Positions 1 to 5,413 of a DNA stretch of 5,413 bases are shown one piece after another. Location of the stretch: NCBI GenBank assembly GCA_024643915.1, contig JAHEMB010000313.1, positions 1 to 5,413 of the forward strand, written 5' to 3'. This DNA comes from Rhodothermaceae bacterium. GTDB lineage: Bacteria; Bacteroidota; Rhodothermia; Rhodothermales; JAHEMB01. The notes under the pieces are model-generated. The model had not been told where the DNA came from. It ran no database searches and worked only from the letters and a program-made list of their open reading frames with translations. How positions within the stretch are numbered: position 1 is the first letter of the stretch; every line of letters starts with the position of its first letter. A program made the translations under genes and the position numbers.

Positions 1-2
1 TT

Positions 3-107
3 GAGGTCGAGCCACAGGTAGAAGGTGTGCCCGTCGCCGTAGACGCTGCCGCGCTCGTCGACGCTTCCGCCCCCCTGGAGACGCGCCATGACGATGCGAC
101 CCGATGA
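3..107 (+). CDS. Probable 3' end of an upstream gene (partial)
   Basis: A plus-strand frame is open from the left edge to a TGA at 105-107 and gives about 34 residues rich in Val, Ala, Asp and Glu, ending in TRHDDATR. I recognise no domain. It would overlap the start of the following M1-like gene by 20 bases, an arrangement typical of translationally coupled genes in one operon, and the GGAG before that start would then lie inside this reading frame. The call is uncertain because the exact antisense register (89 down to 1, starting at an ATG) is also open, has an even stronger G/C bias at third positions, and reads plausibly (ending GDGHTFYLWLDL). The plus reading is preferred because the antisense one would need two divergent genes whose start codons overlap, leaving no room for promoters or ribosome binding sites. 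Confidence 0.35.
   Translation, partial: EVEPQVEGVPVAVDAAALVDASAPLETRHDDATR
77..80 (+). promoter_or_regulatory. Ribosome binding site deciding the start at 88
   Basis: GGAG lies seven bases before the ATG at 88, a good Shine-Dalgarno match and spacing. In-frame ATGs at 94 and 115 have no comparable motif. The one at 115 would give a more compact signal peptide, so it remains a possible alternative start. Confidence 0.5.
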
Positions 108-2586
108 CCGCGCGATGCCGCTTTCGCCTTTCGCCCTGTGCCTCTGCCTTCTCCTCCTGCTCGCCGTTTCGGTCCGGGCGCAGACGCCGGCCTACGACCA
201 TCCGCTCTTCACCGGCCCGGTGCAGCGCCTCCCCGCGCCGGGCTACGACCAGGAACATCTGCGCCTCGACTTGCGGATCGACCCGGCCAACCGGGAGATC
301 CAGGCACGGGCCGTGTTACGGGTGCGCCTGCTGGACCCGCCCCTCGCCACGCTTGAATTGGCCGCCCAGGGCCTGGAGATAGACAGCGTCCGCCTCGCCA
401 CGCCTGCCGGTCCGATGAAGGTTGCCTATCGCGAGGCGGCGGCGCGTCTGATTGTGCCCCTCGATTCGCTGGGGGAAGGCGGGCAGCCGTTCGAGGTGGA
501 AATCAGCTACCGCGCCCGGCCCCGGCACGGGCTGCGCTTCGAGGAGACGAAGGCGGGCGACGACCAGATTTGGACCGATGGGTTGCCGGACACGTATCCG
601 CACTGGCTGCCCCTCTCCCCTGATCCCTCGGACCGGTTGACGGCCCAACTGCTCGTCACCGTACCCCCGTCGATGCAGGCACCGGCGACGGGCCGGTTGG
701 TGCGCGTGGAGGAGACGGGCGAGACCAAGACTTTTCAGTACGCGGTGGAGCATCCCGTCGCACCCGCATTCCTGGGACTGGTGGCCGGCGCCTTCGAGGG
801 GCTGCCTGAGCGTGTGGAAGGGCTGGACCGCGCTGCCCTACCGATCGCCTACGCCGTGCCGCCGGGCCGGGCCGCCGAGGCGGTCCGCACCTTCGAGGGG
901 CTGGCGGAGATGGTGCGCTACCTGTCTGAGAAACTCGATGTCGCCTTCCCGTGGCCCCATTATGCCCACGCCGTCGTCGAGGCGTATCCCTTTGAAGGTC
1001 GGGCTGCCGCCGGCCTCGCGATCCTTTCCAACCGTAGCCTCCTGGACGAGCGCGCCGCCCTCGATGAGGATCCCGACAGCCTGCTCGGCGTGCTGCTCGC
1101 GCGGCAGTGGTTCGGCACGTTTGTCTCGCCTGCGTCTCCTGCGGATCGGTGGCTGACGGACGGCCTCAGCGCGTACCTCGGCGCCCTCGTAGCCCTGCGG
1201 CACAACAGCGAGGGACAGCGGCGCCTGGCGATGCAGGAAGCCGCCGACGCCTACCTCGCCGAAGCCGCCGATTATCGCCGCCCGCTCGTATGGAGCCAGT
1301 GGCGCCACCCCGCCGACCTTCTCGACGCGCACGGAGCGCAAAAAGGCGCGTGGGTGTTCCACATGCTGCACGAAGCGCTGGGCGACGAGGCGTTCTGGAC
1401 GGTGCTCAACCTTTTTCTTAGGTCACACCAGTTTAGCCCTGTCACTACACGCGATTTCAAGTTCGCGCTGGAGGCTGTGACGGAGCAGCGCTTCGATGCC
1501 TTTTTCGACCAGTGGATCTTCGCCGCCGGGCACCCCGTGTGGCGCGTCAGCTATGATTATTTGGAAGAGGAGAAAGCGCTTGCCCTCACGGTGCGGCAGG
1601 TGCAGGACGGCTACCTGGTGCCTACCGCCTTCGCGGCCGACGTGCCAGTGGAGGTGCATACCCTCGATGGGGTCAAGCGCTTCAGCGTGAAGATCAGCGC
1701 ACGCGAGGAGACCTTCTCGTTGCCGCTCGACGACGATCCGCGCTTCCTCGTAATCGATCCGGACCTGAACCTGCTGGCTGAGCAGGCGGTGCAGCAACCT
1801 ATCGCAGCGTGGGTGGCCCAGCTTCGCGACGCCACCGAGCCGGTGAGCCGGACGCAGGCGGCGCGCGCCCTCACAGGGTTCCGCGAGGACCCGGCCCTGC
1901 TCATCGCTCTACGGAATGCGCTCCAAAGCGAACCCATGCCGGCTGTGCGCGCTACCCTCATCAAGACCATGCGACAACTGCCCCGCTCCGACGCGCTCGA
2001 ACGGGCGTTGCTAGCTGCCTACGAGGATGAGTCGGCGGAAGTGCGGGGCGCCGCGCTGGAGGCCCTCAGTGCGTTCGAAGGATCGTCCCCTGTCGCCGCC
2101 CTCGCTTTTGAAGCGGCGCAGACGGAGGTGAGCTACGCCGCCCAGGCCGCCGCCGTGCTTACCCTCGCCCGCGTGGGTGCCCCCGAAGCGCTTGATGTGG
2201 CCCGCTCGGCCCTCATCACGCCTTCCCACCGCGAGGTCGTCCGCCGCGCCGCCTTCGCCGCCCTCCCATTCCTGGACGTACCCTCCGCTGAGGCGCTTAC
2301 GTACGGACTCGATTACTCGGCAGAAAGTCAACCGCCCGAGGTGCGCGAGGCCGCTGTTCGCTACCTCGGCACGCTCGCTACCGGTCAGCGCCGCGCGCAC
2401 CAACGCCTTGAGGAGCTAATGACGGATCCCTCCATCCCGCTCTCCCTCGCCGCCGCCGAAGCCCTCGGCGGCGATTCGCTGAAAGAGTGGCGCTCCACGC
2501 TCGAAGGCCACCTCGACGGCGAACCCGACCCGGCGCTCCGCGCGCGCGCCTTGTTTCTCCTCCAGGAAATCAATCGGCGGCACTAG
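88..2586 (+). CDS. Secreted M1-family metallopeptidase-like protein with HEAT-like repeats, probably catalytically inactive
   Basis: This 832-residue exported protein has the order of an M1 (aminopeptidase N-like) enzyme. Residues 1-31 form a signal peptide with a Leu-rich core (about 16-27), probably cut after VRA31. Residues 57-235 match the M1 N-terminal beta domain: LRLDLRIDP near 58-66, then the YPHWLPLSPDPSD segment at 170-182. Residues 270-480 match the thermolysin-like helical domain: QWFG 340-343, WLTDG 355-359, QKGAWVFHML 418-427, GDEAFW 432-437. The catalytic residues are missing. The HEXXH position reads VLLAR (335-339), and the third zinc ligand, exactly 18 residues on, is Asp358 instead of Glu. 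The GXMEN position reads EGRAA (303-307), and the YxKG tyrosine is Ala417. Residues about 575-832 are Ala/Leu-rich helical repeats of roughly 30 residues, HEAT-like. An intact M1 relative would be a zinc aminopeptidase; I infer that this copy binds rather than cleaves peptides, in the periplasm or outside the cell. The frame is long and undisturbed, so it is not a decaying pseudogene. Family assignment is confident; function is not. Confidence 0.88.
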   Translation: MTMRPDDRAMPLSPFALCLCLLLLLAVSVRAQTPAYDHPLFTGPVQRLPAPGYDQEHLRLDLRIDPANREIQARAVLRVRLLDPPLATLELAAQGLEIDSVRLATPAGPMKVAYREAAARLIVPLDSLGEGGQPFEVEISYRARPRHGLRFEETKAGDDQIWTDGLPDTYPHWLPLSPDPSDRLTAQLLVTVPPSMQAPATGRLVRVEETGETKTFQYAVEHPVAPAFLGLVAGAFEGLPERVEGLDRAALPIAYAVPPGRAAEAVRTFEGLAEMVRYLSEKLDVAFPWPHYAHAVVEAYPFEGRAAAGLAILSNRSLLDERAALDEDPDSLLGVLLARQWFGTFVSPASPADRWLTDGLSAYLGALVALRHNSEGQRRLAMQEAADAYLAEAADYRRPLVWSQWRHPADLLDAHGAQKGAWVFHMLHEALGDEAFWTVLNLFLRSHQFSPVTTRDFKFALEAVTEQRFDAFFDQWIFAAGHPVWRVSYDYLEEEKALALTVRQVQDGYLVPTAFAADVPVEVHTLDGVKRFSVKISAREETFSLPLDDDPRFLVIDPDLNLLAEQAVQQPIAAWVAQLRDATEPVSRTQAARALTGFREDPALLIALRNALQSEPMPAVRATLIKTMRQLPRSDALERALLAAYEDESAEVRGAALEALSAFEGSSPVAALAFEAAQTEVSYAAQAAAVLTLARVGAPEALDVARSALITPSHREVVRRAAFAALPFLDVPSAEALTYGLDYSAESQPPEVREAAVRYLGTLATGQRRAHQRLEELMTDPSIPLSLAAAEALGGDSLKEWRSTLEGHLDGEPDPALRARALFLLQEINRRH
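1810..2583 (+). other. HEAT-like repeat region of the M1-like protein
   Basis: Residues about 575-832 contain successive Ala/Leu-rich helix pairs carrying the HEAT-type second-helix pattern: AVRATLIKTM (619-628), EVRGAALEALSAF (651-663), VVRRAAFAAL (717-726), EVREAAVRYLGTL (751-763) and ALRARALFLL (816-825), each preceded by an acidic or Pro-containing turn. Such scaffolds usually bind proteins. M1 enzymes often have a helical C-terminal domain, so this may be a divergent version of that domain and not an added module. Confidence 0.7.
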
Positions 2587-2808
2587 CCGCAAGCGCCGGT
2601 CTGCACTCGATTCTCGTTTCTTCACCCGGCATCCACAATGGCCTGACGGCTCAGCGCCGCGTGTCAACGGCTCGCCGCCGAAGCTATACCGTTCAAGGCA
2701 GATGGCTTGGTATGGGCGCACTTTTGCCCTACCCTTAGATCAGAAAAGCCGGTTGCCGCCTTCCGTGTGCGCATCAGTTCAGTCGCTCCAACAAAGCTGG
2801 GTGTCGTT
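2587..2808. other. Intergenic region, less GC-rich
   Basis: This gap of about 220 bases lies between the M1-like gene and the small ORF. It is visibly less GC-rich than its flanks and shows no recognisable coding. No convincing hairpin plus T run follows the M1-like stop. Two notable elements are inside it: an imperfect 21-base-spaced repeat starting ACGGCTC (2646 and 2667), and a weak promoter candidate near 2707-2737. It probably contains the promoter and leader of the small downstream gene. Confidence 0.5.
2707..2737 (+). promoter_or_regulatory. Tentative Bacteroidota-type promoter
   Basis: TTG at 2707-2709 and TACCCTTA at 2730-2737, 20 bases apart, resemble the -33 (TTTG) and -7 (TAnnTTTG) elements described for Bacteroidota. 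The -7 match is partial and the evidence is weak. If real, transcription would begin roughly 65 bases before the small ORF. Confidence 0.2.
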
Positions 2809-3063
2809 ATGCAAGCTCCCTTCGAAACCACCATGAACCCCCTCTCTAGCCTGATCAGCGATGAGGTCTACGAATTACTGGAAGGGCACAACCTGCTCAG
2901 TGATAAAGGGGTGCGCGATTTCCAGATCCGCCGCAAATTCCGCGACATGCGCGCCAGCGACGTCCCGGCCTACGACGCCATCGAGCAGTTGCGCGACGAC
3001 TATCCCTACCTTCAGTTCGACACGATCCGCAAGATCGTTTACAAGCTGAACGGCAAGCGGTAA
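2809..3063 (+). CDS. Small conserved-looking protein of unknown function
   Basis: This frame encodes 84 residues from the ATG at 2809, or 76 from the ATG at 2833, which begins MNPLSSLISDEVYELLEGHN. I do not recognise a named family. It has no signal peptide or membrane segment and no cysteine, so it is probably cytoplasmic. The sequence is rich in Asp, Glu, Arg and Lys and looks mostly helical: ISDEVYELLEGHNLL, then VRDFQIRRKFRDMR, AYDAIEQLRDDYP and FDTIRKIVYKLNGKR. The C-terminal half loosely resembles a helix-turn-helix (a short helix, a turn at DYPYLQFD, then a basic helix TIRKIVYKLNGKR), which would suit DNA or RNA binding, but that is inference only. The frame is open back to a TTG at 2707; those extra residues look unlike the rest and are less likely coding. 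A weak GGG-containing stretch (2799-2801) precedes 2809. The gene ends in TAA just before a hairpin terminator. Confidence 0.75.
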   Translation: MQAPFETTMNPLSSLISDEVYELLEGHNLLSDKGVRDFQIRRKFRDMRASDVPAYDAIEQLRDDYPYLQFDTIRKIVYKLNGKR

Positions 3064-3087
3064 GGCGTGCCTTGTAGAATTGACCCG

Positions 3088-3128
3088 GAGAGGGCGCTGC
3101 GGCTTCGTGGCGCCCTGCCCTCGTTTTT
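3088..3128 (+). terminator. Intrinsic terminator after the small ORF
   Basis: AGGGCGC (3091-3097) pairs with GCGCCCT (3110-3116). The stem can extend inward through two wobble pairs to a GCTT loop. An outer alternative pairs GAGGGC (3089-3094) with GCCCTC (3117-3122), directly before G and five T residues (3124-3128). The T run follows on the plus strand, so it fits termination of the small gene. Its end overlaps the rlmB stop codon (3127-3129). On the minus strand the hairpin also lies just past rlmB, but no T run follows it there. Confidence 0.6.
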
Positions 3129-3900
3129 AGACTTCCTCGCGCACACTCACAGCAGCGAAAAGCAGAATGCCGGCAGCCACCGACACGTTGAGCGACTCGG
3201 CCGGCCCACGCAGCGGAATGGCTACGCGGAAGTCGCAGGCCTCGGCCACACGCCGCCGCAGCCCTTTCCCTTCATTGCCCATCACGAGGGCCAGGGGCCG
3301 GTTCCAGTCCATCGTCCACACGGACGAGTCGCCGTCACCCATCGCCCCCGCGATCCAGTATCCTCGCTCCTTGAGTTGCTGAATCGTTTCGGCCACGTTG
3401 GTAACACGGGCCACCGGGATACGTGTGGCTGTGCCGGCGCTGGCCTTGAGCGCCGCCGCATTGAGCGGCGCCATCTGGCGATCCGGCACGATGACCCCAG
3501 CCACCCCCGCCGCCACCGCCGTCCGCAGGATCGCGCCGAAATTGTAGGGGTCCTCGATCTGATCAAGTAGGAGTACGAGGGGTTTTTTATCTCGCACGGC
3601 ATCGCGGTCTGGAGCGATCTCAGCCAGCATCTCTTCAAGCACGCGGTACGCGATGGGCGCTGCGAGGGCGAGGACGCCCTGATGGTTCAGCTCCGGCGCC
3701 ATTTTCTCTAGCCTCGCCGCCGGCACGAACTGGAACGGCACGCCCGCCGCTGTCGCCGCCCGCCGGATCTCGTCGATGGGACGGCCCCCGGCGCCCTGCT
3801 GGATCATCACCTTCTCAATCGACCGTGCGCCCCGTTCCAACGCTTCGCGCACCGGGTTGCGCCCCACGATGAGCCCCTCCACTCCTTTTTGCTTTGGCAT
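3127..3900 (-). CDS. rlmB: 23S rRNA (guanosine-2'-O-)-methyltransferase RlmB, TrmH/SpoU family
   Basis: This 257-residue protein uses S-adenosylmethionine to methylate the 2'-O ribose of a guanosine in 23S rRNA (G2251 by E. coli numbering for RlmB), in the cytoplasm during ribosome assembly. The N-terminal RNA-binding domain begins with GLIVGRNPVREALERG (residues 9-24) and contains HQGVLALA (73-80). The SPOUT trefoil-knot catalytic domain follows. Motif 1 is LLDQIEDPYNFGAILRTA (111-128), with Asn120 and the catalytic Arg126. Motif 2 is LALVMGNEGKGLRRRV (203-218), with Glu210. Motif 3 is IPLRGPAESLNVSVAAGI (228-245), with Ser236 and Asn238. All key residues are present and the length is normal. 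The start is set by the family's typical N-terminus. The ATG lies three bases after the stop of the upstream secreted-protein gene and has no well-placed Shine-Dalgarno, so its translation may be coupled. RlmB is preferred over other SpoU members because of the N-terminal domain and length. Confidence 0.93.
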   Translation of the reverse strand: MPKQKGVEGLIVGRNPVREALERGARSIEKVMIQQGAGGRPIDEIRRAATAAGVPFQFVPAARLEKMAPELNHQGVLALAAPIAYRVLEEMLAEIAPDRDAVRDKKPLVLLLDQIEDPYNFGAILRTAVAAGVAGVIVPDRQMAPLNAAALKASAGTATRIPVARVTNVAETIQQLKERGYWIAGAMGDGDSSVWTMDWNRPLALVMGNEGKGLRRRVAEACDFRVAIPLRGPAESLNVSVAAGILLFAAVSVREEV

Positions 3901-3903
3901 ACC

Positions 3904-5413
3904 TTATTTCAACAATACGATGCGACGGCTCTCGACGAAAGTCTCGCCTTCCACCCGCAGCAGGTACGTCCCGCTGGCGAGCCCTTCGGCTGTAAGCGTA
4001 AAGGTATGCGTTGTTTCAGGTTCGAGTTCGCCTGTGCGCAGCGTGCGTACGAGGCGCCCGAGCACGTCGTAGAGGGCGATGCGAACCTGCTGTCGCTGCG
4101 CCACGGCGAGCTTGAACTGCGTCTGTGGATTGAACGGGTTCGGGTAGGCCTCGGAAAGGAAGTGCGACGTGGACACCTCGACGCGCACCTCCACCTCTTG
4201 ACTGTACGCAAAGACGCCGTCGAAATCGACCTGCTTGAGCCGGAAGACATAGCGGCCCGGCTCCGGAGCCTCGACGCGGTAGGTGTACTGTTGGGGCGTT
4301 GTCGTAGTGCCGGCGCCTTCGACGAAGCCGATCTGCCGCCACCCCTGCCCCGCCTTGTCGCGCTCTTCTACGGCGAACCCGGCGTTGTTCGTCTCGGACG
4401 CCGTCGCCCAGCGCAGCAGCACGTCGCGTCCGTCGACCGTCGCCTCGAAAGCAACCAGCTCGACGGGCAGGACCGACAGCTCCTGAACCTCCACGTCGTC
4501 GATATACCACGACAGGCTGTTGCCGATGAACTGGAAAGCGACGTGCGCCGTGCCGGTGTTGGGGAGGTCGAAGATGCGCTCCTGCCACGTGTCCTCAGGG
4601 TTGGCCGACGCGCCTAGCGGCGTCCAGGTAGCTGTGTTCGGGTTGGCGCCGCTGGTGTAGTTGGTCGAATAGAGGATGTTTTGCGTGGCGCGTTTCATGG
4701 CGGCCTCCGGCACAGCATCGACGTTTTCGAAGAACCTGAGGCCGGCATCGGTAAACTTACTCAGATCAACCGCCGCTGAAATGAGCCAAGTCTCGGCCGC
4801 CCCGGTGGCCACCATCGACTGGGTACCGGAGTGCGCCCGCGCTGTAGAGGCGGCCCAGGTATTGCCGAACTTGGCGTGGGCGCTGCTGACGTCGAAGTTG
4901 GTCCAGGAAGTCGGCAGGCCGCTCTCGAAGTCCTCGTTGAGGGAGAGCAGGAGCACAATCGTGGCCTGGCTGGAAGTCGAGGCCCCGTAGACGTGCTTCC
5001 CACCCGCCTCGGCAGCCAGGCTCAGCACGTTGGTCGTGCCACCAAAAAGCACATCCTCCACACACGCCACATCGATGCGGGTGAGCGCGCCGGTCATCGC
5101 ATTGCGGTCGAACAGGTACACCCCGCCCTCCTCCACTTCAGCGGCGATGACGCGGCCCCCGTCGGGCGTCACGGCGATCCCACCGACGCCGTCCAGCACG
5201 CCAGCGGAAATCGGGTCACAGTCCGGGTCGTCGAACGTGAGGTGCTCTTCGACAAAGGTAAGCTTGCCGAAGTCGGCACTCATGGCATCTATATTGCGCG
5301 CGAACACCCCGAGCCACTCCTCCCCCGCGCCGAACGTTTCGAGCGCATCGCTCACGTAGAGATGCTTCCCATCCGGTGAGATGCCCAGACGTTGCGCGCC
5401 TGCGAGGCCGTCG
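3904..5413 (-). CDS. T9SS-exported multidomain protein: beta-propeller, choice-of-anchor J-like, Ig/Fn3-like, type A sorting domain (5' part missing)
   Basis: About 502 codons are visible and the frame runs off the right edge, so signal peptide and earlier blades lie outside. From the N-terminal side, 5412 to about 4945 encodes lactonase-like beta-propeller repeats: GISPDGKHLYVSD, then GGIAVTPDGGRVIAAE with VYLFDRNAMTGALTRID, then a degenerate AGGKHVYGAS. About 4941-4480 is a jelly-roll resembling choice-of-anchor J or cleaved-adhesin domains, opening NEDFESGLPTSW and closing SWYIDDVEVQEL. About 4470-4180 is an Ig/Fn3-like segment (LPVELVAFEATV, LLRWATASETNNAGFAVEE, YVFRLKQVDFDG). About 4158-3907 is the T9SS sorting domain (AYPNPFNPQTQF, VRIALYDVLGRLVR, SGTYLLRVEG, final RRIVLLK). 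It is expected to cross the outer membrane by T9SS and be released or anchored at the surface. No catalytic site is visible, so ligand or carbohydrate binding is possible but unproven. A GTG at 5353-5355 is in frame but sits inside a propeller strand and is not the start. rlmB follows after three bases. Confidence 0.9.
   Translation of the reverse strand, partial: DGLAGAQRLGISPDGKHLYVSDALETFGAGEEWLGVFARNIDAMSADFGKLTFVEEHLTFDDPDCDPISAGVLDGVGGIAVTPDGGRVIAAEVEEGGVYLFDRNAMTGALTRIDVACVEDVLFGGTTNVLSLAAEAGGKHVYGASTSSQATIVLLLSLNEDFESGLPTSWTNFDVSSAHAKFGNTWAASTARAHSGTQSMVATGAAETWLISAAVDLSKFTDAGLRFFENVDAVPEAAMKRATQNILYSTNYTSGANPNTATWTPLGASANPEDTWQERIFDLPNTGTAHVAFQFIGNSLSWYIDDVEVQELSVLPVELVAFEATVDGRDVLLRWATASETNNAGFAVEERDKAGQGWRQIGFVEGAGTTTTPQQYTYRVEAPEPGRYVFRLKQVDFDGVFAYSQEVEVRVEVSTSHFLSEAYPNPFNPQTQFKLAVAQRQQVRIALYDVLGRLVRTLRTGELEPETTHTFTLTAEGLASGTYLLRVEGETFVESRRIVLLK
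3907..4158 (-). other. T9SS type A C-terminal sorting domain
   Basis: The last 84 residues carry the hallmarks of the type A sorting signal: YPNPFNP at the start, a V-R-I-A-LYDVLGR-LVR strand pair, a G-LASGTYLLRVE turn and strand, and a terminal RRIVLLK. The family's role is to direct periplasmic protein to the T9SS translocon, where it is normally removed. Its presence implies that the genome encodes a T9SS, although none of the machinery is in this window. Confidence 0.9.

Noticed and set aside
1..89. Minus-strand gene start reading MARLQGGGS and running off the left edge
   Set aside because: The codon bias and composition look good, but it would place two divergent starts on top of each other with no room for promoters and no Shine-Dalgarno. 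It is kept as an alternative in the edge entry and not called as a gene.
838..1371. Long minus-strand open frame inside the M1-like gene
   Set aside because: Antisense to a recognisable domain, rich in Arg, Gly and His with no family motif; a typical shadow in GC-rich DNA.
2587..2645. Possible terminator after the M1-like gene (GCCGG near 2591 and CCGGC near 2628)
   Set aside because: The stem is only five bases with a very long loop and no T run follows.
2707..2808. N-terminal extension of the small ORF from a TTG at 2707
   Set aside because: The added residues differ in character from the rest, no ribosome binding site precedes the TTG, and the region resembles intergenic DNA. The ATGs at 2809 and 2833 are better starts.
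3067..3570. Plus-strand open frame of 167 codons opposite rlmB
   Set aside because: It is antisense to an rlmB gene with all catalytic motifs and has Arg/His/Pro-rich shadow composition.
3889..4617. Plus-strand open frame of 242 codons opposite the T9SS sorting domain
   Set aside because: The opposite strand encodes well-defined Ig-like and T9SS domains. This frame has no motif, and its length reflects the scarcity of stop codons in GC-rich DNA.
5353..5355. GTG as the start of the secreted protein
   Set aside because: The frame stays open to the window edge, and the upstream codons encode DGLAGAQRLGISPDGKHLY, an evident propeller strand continuous with what follows.
4831..5379. Plus-strand open frame of 182 codons opposite the propeller and jelly-roll region
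   Set aside because: It is antisense to recognised domains and shows no motif of its own.

Overview
The window is GC-rich chromosomal DNA with strong G/C bias at third codon positions. It looks like a member of the Rhodothermota, or a GC-rich relative near the Bacteroidota. The main evidence is on the minus strand: a secreted protein ending in a type IX secretion system (T9SS) type A sorting domain, with the AYPNPFNPQT opening, LYDVLGR core and SGTYLLRV near the end. Before it comes an LPVEL...WATASETNNAGF segment that is very common in such organisms. The assignment is inferred from protein style; no rRNA or other phylogenetic marker is present.

Layout. Bases 1-107 probably hold the 3' end of an upstream plus-strand gene that overlaps the next start. 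Bases 88-2586 (+) encode an exported 832-residue protein with the M1 metallopeptidase (gluzincin) layout and a C-terminal HEAT-like repeat region. Every catalytic and zinc-ligand position I can align is substituted. Bases 2587-2808 are non-coding and less GC-rich, with a tentative promoter. Bases 2809-3063 (+) encode a small charged protein I do not recognise. A hairpin with a T run at 3088-3128 separates it from the convergent minus-strand pair. That pair is transcribed right to left: the 3' part of a large secreted protein (5413-3904: beta-propeller, choice-of-anchor J-like domain, Ig/Fn3-like linker, T9SS signal), then, three bases after its stop, rlmB (3900-3127), a 23S rRNA 2'-O-ribose methyltransferase with all signature motifs intact.

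How the genes relate. The left block (secreted M1-like protein and small ORF) and the right block (T9SS protein and rlmB) converge on the hairpin. The only tight coupling is between the T9SS protein and rlmB. I see no functional link between a surface protein and rRNA modification, so this is probably co-transcription by position. No mobile element, CRISPR array, tRNA or rRNA was found. The most notable feature is the catalytically dismantled M1 domain, which keeps its fold-defining motifs and exact spacing.
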